In this document: positions 10,731 through 64,000 of the stretch, one piece after another
Layout of the letters: every line of letters begins with the position of its first letter
Position numbering within the stretch: the stretch's first letter is position 1
Assembly: GCA_022316685.1 (NCBI GenBank)
Contig: JAKJHU010000082.1
Span: 2,418,001 to 2,482,000, forward strand
Length of the DNA stretch: 64,000 nt
Source: Progne subis subis
Taxonomy: Eukaryota; Chordata; Aves; Passeriformes; Hirundinidae
Direction: 5' to 3'
Notes under the pieces: generated by a model
The model's input: the letters and a program-made list of their open reading frames with translations, nothing else
The model's database searches: none
What the model was told of the DNA's origin: nothing
Program-made: the position numbers and the translations under genes

Positions 10731-12045
10731 GTTTGGCCCATGCTCCACCCATGACAGCACTGCCAGACAAAACAAGCATGCTGAAAGCACGACAGTCCCA
10801 CAGGAGTCCCACCAACTTCACACTGGCTTATTCACACTACCAGCAAGCGCCCATGGGGCAGGACAAAGGGGTGGTGGATGTGGGGTGGTCAGGATGTTGT
10901 CAACGAAGCTTTCTTCAGCAAGGTGTTGATAGCCAGGCTGCAGACATGTCTCTCTCACCAGTGGTGTTCCTGAGACAGGTAAGTGCTGGGGTTAGTAGCA
11001 GAATTTCTTCCTGCAGTCAAGACATCAGGGGATCTCCCCACGAGCAGGAAATCTTTGATTTTTCGATCCTACTAGGCCTCTCTATGTTGAATAGAACTTA
11101 AGCCAAAGCAGCGCTGCTCCCACAGCACTTCACAGTTTAGGCTGATACTTGCTGAACACTGCTACAACATTAAGACTTGTACAACACCTCTGGTTATCTG
11201 CCCTCCAGCACTCCTCAAACCTCCTGGCAGCCTGGGGAGGCTCTCGCTGGGCAAGCAAAGCCAGCCCAAGCCCACAAACCCTGAATATTGTCCTTGTTCC
11301 TCTCCTTTCCCACGCAAGACAAGTGGGCAGTCAACTCTTTCCAAACCTGGTCATGGTTTGTTCATCTTGCTTGAGGATGTGCCAGTCTACCTTTACCAAG
11401 GTGACCAAGAAAGGTGGCACCTGACACCTCTTCTAGAGAGGCAAGGAATTTGCTGAGGTGACACTTAGCTAAGTAAGCTGCTGACAAACCTACCCAGCTG
11501 TGTTCTCAGTCACATACATCATGCTCAGGCAGGAATGGCCAAATTTGCTGCTGCCATCGGCCTTCTGCTCCCCCAAATCCACACCTAATCCACCCATCTA
11601 CTCACACAGCCCACCTTACAGAGCTGCCTTGGACTTTTCTCATATTCAGAGGGCCAAAGCAAGTGCCCTGCTCACTGCATGGGGAAACCAACTCATATGT
11701 AGACTGCATTAAAAACATTCCTCATCTTAAAAACTAGTTCACTCTCATCAGCAGAGCCGTCTCAGCGGGACCAGGCCTGTGGAGTCTCTCACATCTAGCA
11801 ACTCGATGCAAACTGACAATGTTTGTTCAGCCACTGAACATACACTTACCAAGTAAACACTGACATTTAACAACTTGATTTGGAACAGAGCATCATTTTG
11901 TTGCATTAAGGTGCATCTTTAGTTGGAGGTAACAATCTAGTAGCCCAATGTTATAAATGTAACAGTGTCCTACAGAAATACTGGATTTGTCAGCCCAACT
12001 TCAGTCATAAATCCACCTTTCCTGTAGCACCTTCTCTGCTCTATT

Positions 12046-56116
<44,071 letters not shown>

Positions 56117-56349
56117 GTTCTCTACTCCACTGAGAAGAAAAATAAAAGCATTCACGTTTCCCACTGTGACCATCAGGCTTCAACCTCTCACTAAGGGGAA
56201 GCCTGTGCTGCACCCCCCAAAAGAGCGGGGGCACCTCTCTAATGGGGGCAGTGATCATGACACGGGAGAACACTAGCCGGGAGCTGGTTCTGCTCTGCAC
56301 AGCCCAGGAGCTTCAAATGCCTCCTGACGCCTGTGGCTCAGCAGAGCCC

Positions 56350-57500
56350 GGGTGCCCACCGCCCCAACGGAGCTGCAGGGGCAGAGCCCCGCGCCCCCCG
56401 GCAAAGGGCCGCCAAAGAGCCCCGTGAGCGCCGCTCGGGACACCGCCCGTGGTCAGGCGGGTGACTCCAGGCGAGCGGGGCTCCCTCCGCACACGCACCA
56501 CCGGCCGTGGAAGGGGAGATGCTGGGCACCCGGGTTTCGCGGGGGAGGCGGCCGGGCCCGAGCGCCTCGGCACCAGCGCGGGGCTCCCGGCCGCGGGGTC
56601 ACACACCGTCCCCCAGCACCGCTCAGCCCGAGCCACGACCCTGCCCGTGAGGGGGCAGCGAGCCCCCCCCCCCGAGGCGGGAGCACGGCGGGGCTCGACC
56701 CGCAGGCGTGAGGCGGCGCGGAGGGCGGAGCGCTGCCCGCGGCCGGTCCCACGTGCGGCGCCGCCGCTCCCCTCCCCCGCCGCGCACACAAAGCCGCCGT
56801 CGCGGCCGCGCTCCTTCCCCGCGCTCCGCCCGCTCCGCCGCTCACCGCGCTCCGCCGCCCGGCCCGGCCCAGCTCGGCCCGGCCCCGCCGCCCGCACCGG
56901 CCGCCCCCGCCCGCCGCGCCGCTCGGGGCGCTCAGCGCCGGCCCCCACCGGGCCGCCCCGCCGCTGCCGCCGCCATGAGCGCAGGGCCCAGCGCCGCCCG
57001 TCACGGCAGGGGCGGGATCGCGCAGGCGGGCAGCGCGCGGGGGGCGGAGCGGCCGCGGGCAGGTGCCGCCTCACGGCCCGCACCGGCCGGAGGGGCTGGG
57101 CACCGCGGGGAGGGGCGGGGGCTCCCCCGGGGCGGAGCGGCTCAGCCGGGAGAAGGGAGCAGGGGGCCGTGCAGCTCCCCTCGGGGCGGAGCGGACTCAG
57201 CCGGGAGAAGGGAGCAGGGGGCCGTGCAGCTCCCCCGGGGCGGAGCGGCTCAGCCGGGAGCAGGGGCCGTGCAGCTCCCCCGGGGCAGAGCGGCCCAGCC
57301 GGGAGCAGGGGGCCGTGCAGCTCCCCCGGGGCAGAGCGGCCCAGCCGGGAGCAGGGGGCCGTGCAGCTCCCCCGGGGCAGAGCGGCCCAGCCGGGAGCAG
57401 GGGGCCGTGCAGCCCCGGCCGCCCCGTCCCCGCCGCGGGCCAGCGCAGGCTGTGGGCAGGGCGGGCGCTCGCCCGCGGCCGCGGAGAAACCGACCTGGGC
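56350..57500. promoter_or_regulatory. YEATS2: CpG island, YEATS2 promoter and non-coding exon 1
   Basis: CpG density and GC content rise sharply over about 1.15 kb. Many GC boxes (GGGGCGG type) are visible, as in a TATA-less housekeeping promoter. On the minus strand a donor GCG|GTGAGC at 56846/56845 is a good candidate for the end of non-coding exon 1, which would begin near 57000 and splice to exon 2 at 56129. Transcription start is inferred, not seen. Long open frames here on both strands are a result of GC composition. Confidence 0.75.
57129..57417. repeat. GC-rich minisatellite upstream of YEATS2
   Basis: Six tandem copies begin at 57129, 57183, 57237, 57282, 57328 and 57374. The first two periods are 54 bp and the last ones 45-46 bp; the difference is a small internal segment (AGAAGGG type). 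Each unit holds GGGGC(G/A)GAGCGG, a GC-box-like sequence, and CCGTGCAGCTCCCC. The array lies on the upstream side of the YEATS2 promoter. Confidence 0.95.
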
Positions 57501-57617
57501 GACACGGTCGGGTTCCTGTACGGAGAGAGGAATGCAGTGATTTGATCCTGACTTGCTGCTTGGATCAACCGTGTTTTAACGTGTAAAAAGATCTGAGGAA
57601 GGCTTTTTAATGTGGAA

Positions 57618-58085
57618 GGTATTTCACGAAAGGATGATCGAGGTGCTGCGGTGTGTCCAGAGAGTAGGAACGGAGTTTGGGAAGGGGCTGGAGCACAAGT
57701 CTCAGGAGGAGCGGCTGAGGGAGATGAGGGTGTTTAGCCTGGAGAAATGGAGGCTCAGATGGACCATCCCACTCTATGAGGTTGTAGCTAGGTAGGGGTT
57801 GGCCTTGCTCTCAGGAAACAAGAGACAAAACCGAGAGGATGTCGCCTTAAGCTGCGCCGGGGGAGGGTCAGGTAGGACATTAAGAAGAAATTCTTCACAG
57901 AAAGGGTGATTGGGCATTGTAATGGGCTTCCCGTGGAGCTGGCGGAGTCACCTTCCCGAAGGTATTTAAGGAAAGACTGAATGTGGCACTTAGTGCTGTG
58001 GTCTAGTTGTCAAGGTGATGTTCAGCCATAGGTTGGACTCCTCTGAGGTCTTTTCGGCCTAATGGATTCTGTAATTCTGTAATTA
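57618..58085 (+). mobile_element. CR1 LINE 3' fragment
   Basis: The fragment begins within the end of the CR1 coding region (peptide GLEHKSQEERLREMRVFSLE is readable) and runs through the 3' UTR: AAGAAATTCTTCACAGAAAG, then ATGTGGCACTTAGTGCTGTG, then GGTTGGACTCCTCTGAGGTC, ending ATTCTGTAATTCTGTAATTA. The order is diagnostic. It is 5'-truncated and lies just upstream of the YEATS2 CpG island. Confidence 0.95.
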
Positions 58086-58804
58086 GTAAAAGAAAAGAAC
58101 CAAGAAAGGAGTCCTGGGCTCACTGAGGTGCGGGACAGCAGGAGCTCACAGCTGGGGCTGGGATGGGAGCCCTGGCCTACCCTTAGGCTTCAAAAAACCC
58201 TCATACCATACTTGGTGCTCATCATACTTCGTATTCTCAAATCAGAGGTAAACCAGTACAATGAGTGCAGTTAATGCCATGGGTTGTGTTTGGTTCTGGT
58301 CAGGCCACCGTACCTCTGTCAGGGGCAGCTAATGGCATCAGTGGTCTGTGGCAGTCTCAGCTTCATGCAGTGAGCCCTGAACCAGCACAAATTTTCATCC
58401 TGTTCACTCATAGATTTGAAAACTTATTTATGAGGCCACTGATGAGCAAGTCTATGCTGAATGTTCAAAGTTGAGCCCTACAAGTCCTTTTCTTGTCATT
58501 TCAGCATCACCACTATCCTTTCTGACACAGCCTTTCTGCCAAACAACAGATGTGAAGCTTGGCAGATCGATGGAGAATGTTCTTAAACTCAATTAGTATC
58601 CTGCTCAATTACTATTCCTGCATAGGAATGACTGCAATGTAGTTTAATTTTATTTTCTTCCTTATTTCTGCTTAATGAAAGAGGAAGAAGCTGTTGTTAG
58701 ATAGAATACAGCCACCAGCTGACTGTGTTTAAGACTTTAAATATCTTAAGGTGGGCTTTCCAGCTCTCAAAAATCTTTCCATTGCTTTGATGTCTCTGGG
58801 GATT

Positions 58805-58840
<36 letters not shown>

Positions 58841-59515
58841 GCAGGCCTCTATCAGAGATTACTTCTCTCTGCAGCCATACGAGCTCCTGCAAGCACTGAA
58901 CTCAACTGGAAGTTGCTTTTGGCACGGCAGCAAGAGCCACACTAGCTGTACCCGAGCCTGGCCACACTGTAGAGCTGCAGCAGTCACTGCTGGCCTGCCA
59001 CGTTTTCAGTAGTGCTCTGCCAGTCTTGCCCCTGCTCTGCCACGTGTGTGGGGGATCTTGAGATGGCCAAGCCTCTAATTTTAGGAGAATAAACCTACAG
59101 GATTCTTTCCAAACCATGGTTTGCTAGTCACCTTCCCAATTTTTGTTTCCTTTCCCCAATTTCCCATGCTGGTATTGCCTTGTGAGTCCATGCACATTCT
59201 TTTCTCATCACAAGACCCAAGACTAACCAGTATTTCACATCCCGCCTCCTGCTTTTTACTTTTTCCAGTTTTTTTTTCTAGTTTTTCTCTTCTGTGCAGC
59301 CTCCAGCTCACCTTTATTCCCCTTGGTAGGACAGAAAGATGAGCAGGGAAAACACCTAGACTGGGAGGCAGGAGAACAGATCAAAGGAGAGACTGCACAA
59401 GGGGCAGAATCCAACAAGTAACATGACCCAAAAAAACCAGGAGGGAGTTTCCTCTTTGTACCACCAAGCCCCACCCTGGAACTTCTCATAAACTAAAGAA
59501 ACGACAGTGAAAGTG
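58086..59515. other. Intergenic region between KLHL24 and YEATS2
   Basis: About 1.4 kb with no coding sequence I can support. Its only notable element is a 30-base T-run at 58808-58837. Confidence 0.55.
58808..58837. repeat. Homopolymer T30
   Basis: Thirty consecutive T residues. On the minus strand this is an A-run and could be the tail of a retrotransposed copy, but the flanking sequence to the right does not resemble a gene or repeat I know. Confidence 0.9.
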
Positions 59516-62500
59516 AACTATTCAAAAGGCAAATGTTTATTAGATACACAGAACTTTAAAAAACTTTCAAAGAATTATGCAAGAAGTAGATTTAAATATA
59601 ACAGGTGTTATTGCAATTGTGCTACATTACAAAATCACTTTTCTACTGTCAGCACAATCTGAAGACCTTAATGTTATATGTGAGATCCATTACATAGACT
59701 CTGGCACACAGTAAGTGGTCTGAGCTTTCCTGTTCCAATGTCATTTGTGCTGCACCAGGCTGTTCTTGAGGGCAAGAGCAGCTCTCCGTGGAACTACAGC
59801 TTTTATGTTTCAGTAAATAAAGGAACTGGCAAGGAATAACAAGAACTGCTGTTTTCCTCAGCAATAAAAGGAAAATCAAAATATGATTTCAGGCAAAAAT
59901 ATCATATGAGTAACAGTTCAGGAGGTAAACTCTCTTTCCATGGCCAAACAGTTCCTATTAATCCAACTCCAAAGTGCTACAGGTGCACCAAAAGGAGAAT
60001 GACTCACAAGGTCCAGCATTTACACAGATGGAATTAGTAACAGTACATTACATTCAAGTCTCTTGATTTGCTTATTGCCATGCTGCACCACATTATTGCT
60101 TCATATTCTGTATCTTGAACAAGAGGTTGATGACTTTGGAGAGTTCAGAAATATCACAGAGGCTACTGACTAATACAAGAAACTGTACATGTTAAGGACA
60201 GGAAGTCAAAGACTAAACTCAGTCCTTTGTCACTGAGGCATGCTGGAAACAAAAAAATAGAAAAAAACCCCAAATACTCATTTCCCTAGATGAAATCTGC
60301 CATAGCACTGTAATAATGGAAGCATTCTAGGCGTGTTCTAAACAAGAAGTTTAACTGTTCTAACTAATGAATGGCAAGATTTATTTCTCTTAGGAGGACA
60401 TTAACAGTCTGGACAGTAAGACCAATCATAATAAAGGTAACAAACTGGGAGGAGTAATCCAAGCTCTTTTTCACAATAGATAAAAATACAGGTAAATTCA
60501 AGGCACAGGTATTTTCAAAATTAACACACATTATTTTCTTTAGAGCTAATCATACAGCCTAAGCCCTAATCACACTATTAACAAGCTGTACACAGGGCCT
60601 TTATGCGCATCACTTGTAACAGCACTATCAGAATGATCACAAAATAGTTCACATACAGATGTGCACACACAGACATTATCAGCATAGACTGGATCTCTAC
60701 AGTAGAAAAAAAGAAATATTTCTGCAAATAGCTTACGGTTCTTAGACAGTAATGTTACCATGAACTTGTGTGTGACACAAAGGCAGCAAGCAGAGAACAC
60801 AGTCACAGCTGGTTTGGGCTTGGTGGGAGGCTGCTGGTTTGTGGCAATGCTCACAACACCGACACCATCGTGATTCACTTTAATTAATGCCATCTGAAAT
60901 AATTCCATACCGAGGAAACTTGTGTGCCAAACATATTTTACAAAACCCAAAGCACTGCTTGGCCCCCAACCAGACAGCAGGTTTCTGCTTAGAAATTTCA
61001 TCTTGCCCTGTAGGCTCCTTTTTGTTTGTATACAGTGCTCAGATTTGTTTAACCAGGCACAACAAATCGATTCATTTGTAATTTCTTGTGTACAGGAGAC
61101 TACATTCAGACGAAAATATTCATTGTGCCTCACAGTGATCAAGTCTTGCGAGATTCTTAAATGCTCTTGAATTGGGTTTTGCCATCTTCAGGGGTAAAAA
61201 AGAACCCCACAGCTGCTTGCCTATTTGGGCAATTCAGAAAAATGAACCCCTGGCTTTCCTGAGCATTGTCACTAGCAGACCATAAACATATCTGCATCTT
61301 TATTGCTCCAGCTGAGTTCAGTGAATTGACAAATATGAAACATTTTCACCACCTGAGTTTCAGCATCTGGAATTGCAAACTTCTGAGCATCCTGAACACC
61401 TTGGTTTCAGCGAGCCCAGCCAACAACAACCCCCAAGCACAAGGGATCTCTCCTCCTGCCATCTCTGAGCCTGCTCCAATGCATCCCTCTCATCTCTGCT
61501 CTTTGGAGCTGGGCTCAGCTCGGGCTGTGCTGACCAGCACCCCCCTGTGCCTCGGGCAGGGGGAAACATCAACTCACAGACAGGAAGGGGGATTGCTTCT
61601 TGTTCTGTCCTTGCAGCAAGTCAAGGAAAACAGCACAAACTAACTGTGCACCTAAGATAATGAAGTGAACTCAAGAAGAAACTGAACGGGCAGTAGCATC
61701 CTTGCTCTCAAGCATAGGTGACCAAAGCTTCCTCTGAATCTCTGTCCAGGTGAGCATTTCCTCTTCCTCCATCATCAGCCTCTCTCAAAACTTTGCCATG
61801 TTAAAAACTCTATTTTTAAAAAGCTTCAGTAAATTAGGGTAAGGGTCCATATTAACGTAACCTGCATTAATATCTCTGCTCCACCAGAGTACTAACAAAG
61901 CTATCTTTGATGAGAACTGCATTGGTGCCAATCAGAAGAAAAAAAAAACAGTACAATCTAGACCCCTTGGTGCTGGAGGAGAAAGCACAGTGCCCAGTCC
62001 CTCAAATGCATACCAGATATACAGTATAAAGTGGAAGAGATTCCACAAATTCTGCCCACCTAACCATTCCCGAGGTTAGGGAGCCTACAGGTACAACTAC
62101 ACCATTACCAGGCAGTGTTCTCTGGCTGAGGGCTGTAAAAGGGGAATGCTTCAGCCACAAGCCAAGGGCTAGAGGCTGCCTGTGCTGCAGTGATCAGAAC
62201 CTTCCAGAAGCCTGGCTACAAGGAAGCATCAACTGTCTTTTCAATTAATATCACACTGCTAAGAACAGAAGTGAACATCAAAATAGAGAAGCAAATCACT
62301 TACTCATTTCTGTTTAGCAGAGTGAAGACAATTCTTAGAATTTATTTTTAGGTGTGACTTGGAGATGCTTGAGCCCTCATACGTATGGTTGGACTGAAGT
62401 TACATCTTTGTGCAGCTACCCTAGAGCTACCAAACCTGCTACCATTTATGATGGAAATATTTTGGTTACAGTAGATGACATTAATAATTTTCTCTCCTAG

Positions 62501-64000
62501 CTGAGACACAGGAAGAAAGTAAAACCGACTTGCTGCTCACGTCCATAAACTGCAAGCATCTAGATATGCGTAAGAGTGAGAGTTTAAATCTTTGAATCCA
62601 TCTATACCTAAGTGAAATGCATTGGAGAACAAGTGGCTCAGGAATGCAACTTCCAAATTAATGCATCCTTCTAGAAATATGGTACATTTTCATTAAATCA
62701 AGGTCAAATTGTTCTTTTCTAGTCCATCTAAAAATAACTTGTAACAGAGCAGGCCATAAGTGCAAATTATTTACAGAGTAAACAAGCAAGAAGAAAAACT
62801 CACTGCCTGTTTTAAGGAAATCATTGCATAAGTAACTGCCATTTAGCAGAGCTCCACACCTGTAACTGTTCAGCTTGGATACAGGTTCTCAAAAACTGTA
62901 AGCAGAAGTTTTCAGCATCTACATTTCTGCATTTACTGGTTCATTAAACACTGTCATTTCAAAAATAGGTAACAGTAACAGTACACGAATCGTTAAGAAA
63001 AGACAACTAAACTATAAAATGAATCTTGGAAACCATGGAAAGCAGTATCTTGTTATTTACAGAGTAGTGCAGTATTATAAACACGGAATAAATGACACTG
63101 TGCTACACCTACAGAATAAGCACTGTTTAAAACAGCGTAGCATGACAACGTTACAAGTCTGAATACAAACAAGAGGAAGTCAAAGGAAAGGAGGACATTT
63201 TTCAAATTACATCTCTAATGAAGTGCTCCTATAGTCTTTGACATTTTCATTTACAATGATGGCACAAGCTATATACACTGTTAGTACATGAAATCAGTTA
63301 CAGGGCAATTACCATTGCAATCAACAGACCTTATTCACAGGTACTCAAATTGACATTTCAAAGTAAAACTTGGTGAACAGAAACAGATGAAACTTAGAAA
63401 AGGATTAATTTATCTGATTCATTTGTTTTGTATTACCAAGGGATTTTATTTTAGGGCAATGTGAATGTACATGCTCGGGGACTGACTCCTGATTAATCAC
63501 TGATATGCAATGATTTGTATTTTATCAGTGTTCTTACCGTGTCCAAAGCAGTGTTTGGTATTCAGCCAGAAACTCAAATTTGTGTCTTTCCTGAGGTTAC
63601 AAGTTAATGCATCCCAAAGCGCAGCTCCCAGTGCTCTTTAAAACTCATGACCATGTTACTGAAAATGGTGACTCCCAGTTTGGCATAGCTTCACTGAGGG
63701 TCAGAATTTCCATCTCATGAAGAAATACTCTGGGAAAACAGATGAAGGAAAGTCCAGTGGAACAAACAGCGTTCCAGAGTTGGTGCTTGTTTTCACCCTC
63801 CTGAGCAAGCACAGAGACCAGAACCCCGAGGCCAGGGCTGGCTCTGCAGGGGTTTTATGGGGTTTTTCTGCCATGACCAACTTCCCTACTGGCTGCTGTC
63901 CTCAGAATTCCTTTGAAAGGCAGCTCCTGAGGGTTTTGGTAATTTACAGGAAATTGGTACACTGACAATCATATTCATTTTCCAACTCCCAAGTGCTATT
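59516..64000 (-). other. KLHL24: Probable KLHL24 3' UTR (coding part outside window)
   Basis: In other vertebrates KLHL24 lies directly upstream of YEATS2 in the same orientation and carries a long 3' UTR. Here a minus-strand AATAAA at 59541-59536 would end such a transcript near 59520. The following 4.4 kb to the window edge is AT-rich, has no convincing coding frame and no recognised transposon, which is consistent with a long 3' UTR. No KLHL24 coding sequence is visible, so the identity rests on synteny and the signal alone. KLHL24 is a BTB-Kelch substrate adaptor for CUL3 ubiquitin ligase. Confidence 0.5.
59536..59541 (-). terminator. KLHL24: Poly(A) signal AATAAA, putative KLHL24 end
   Basis: TTTATT on the plus strand reads AATAAA on the minus strand. 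It is the leftmost such signal of the putative KLHL24 3' UTR block, so it is the best candidate for the distal cleavage signal. Confidence 0.5.

Larger units (their letters stand above)
8191..12045 (-). other. YEATS2: YEATS2 3' UTR and downstream flank
   Basis: This region follows the YEATS2 stop codon. Minus-strand poly(A) signal candidates are ATTAAA at 10542-10537 and AATAAA at 8946-8941 and 8587-8582. They would give 3' UTRs of roughly 1.5, 3.1 or 3.5 kb. The sequence holds a CR1 fragment (9262-9775) and a MIR-like SINE (10540-10730), listed separately. I see no other coding sequence. The true transcript end cannot be fixed without RNA evidence. Confidence 0.5.

Noticed and set aside
56313..57586. 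Very long open frames on both strands (up to 363 codons) in the CpG island
   Set aside because: They coincide with extreme GC content, overlap each other in several frames and run through the 45-54 bp tandem repeat. No protein family is recognisable; the region is promoter and non-coding first exon.
58808..58837. Processed pseudogene marked by the T30 run
   Set aside because: The sequence to its right, where the body of a minus-strand retrocopy would lie, contains no recognisable open frame or known gene remnant.
60570..61142. 190-codon minus-strand frame at the right side
   Set aside because: It shows no similarity to the Kelch repeats expected of KLHL24 and sits within AT-rich sequence that looks like 3' UTR; a chance open frame is more likely.

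Overview
The window is vertebrate nuclear DNA and most likely from a bird. All recognisable coding sequence lies in short exons with canonical GT...AG introns. The dispersed repeats include at least five CR1 LINE fragments, the dominant avian LINE, with avian-type 3' ends. One MIR-like ancient SINE and one LTR with an avian-type end are also visible. The introns are compact: YEATS2 coding exons span about 44 kb here. I saw no prokaryotic genes, CRISPR arrays or tRNAs.

The layout matches the conserved vertebrate order KLHL24 - YEATS2 - MAP6D1 (human 3q27), with YEATS2 on the minus strand. Left (1-~5290): the last two coding exons of MAP6D1 on the plus strand, then its AT-rich 3' UTR. Next (~5290-8580): a convergent intergenic interval with a GC-rich core, a minisatellite of about 40-42 bp units (6815-7760), a CR1 tail, and a weakly supported minus-strand exon candidate. 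Then 8580-12045 is YEATS2 3' UTR and/or flank with poly(A) signal candidates, a CR1 copy and a MIR copy.

Centre (12046-57000): the whole YEATS2 gene on the minus strand. I traced 30 coding exons (numbered 2-31) whose phases join without error to 1397 codons plus stop, and placed the promoter in a CpG island at ~56350-57500 with a non-coding first exon. YEATS2 is the histone H3 acyl-lysine reader and scaffold of the ATAC acetyltransferase complex. The two aromatic reader residues fall at Tyr262 and Trp282, as in human, and the C-terminal histone fold is complete. Right (57000-64000): a second minisatellite beside the promoter, a CR1 copy, a short intergenic stretch, and from ~59520 rightward what is probably the long minus-strand 3' UTR of KLHL24, whose coding exons lie outside the window.

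The three genes are not a pathway; they are syntenic neighbours. I found no convincing new biological system. The items most worth a second look are the GC-rich minisatellite interval with its possible minus-strand exons, the MAP6-like module in MAP6D1, a perfect 14-bp stem hairpin in a YEATS2 intron, and the tandem repeat next to the YEATS2 promoter. Exon boundaries come from reading splice sites and from similarity to protein families recalled from memory; no alignment was run.
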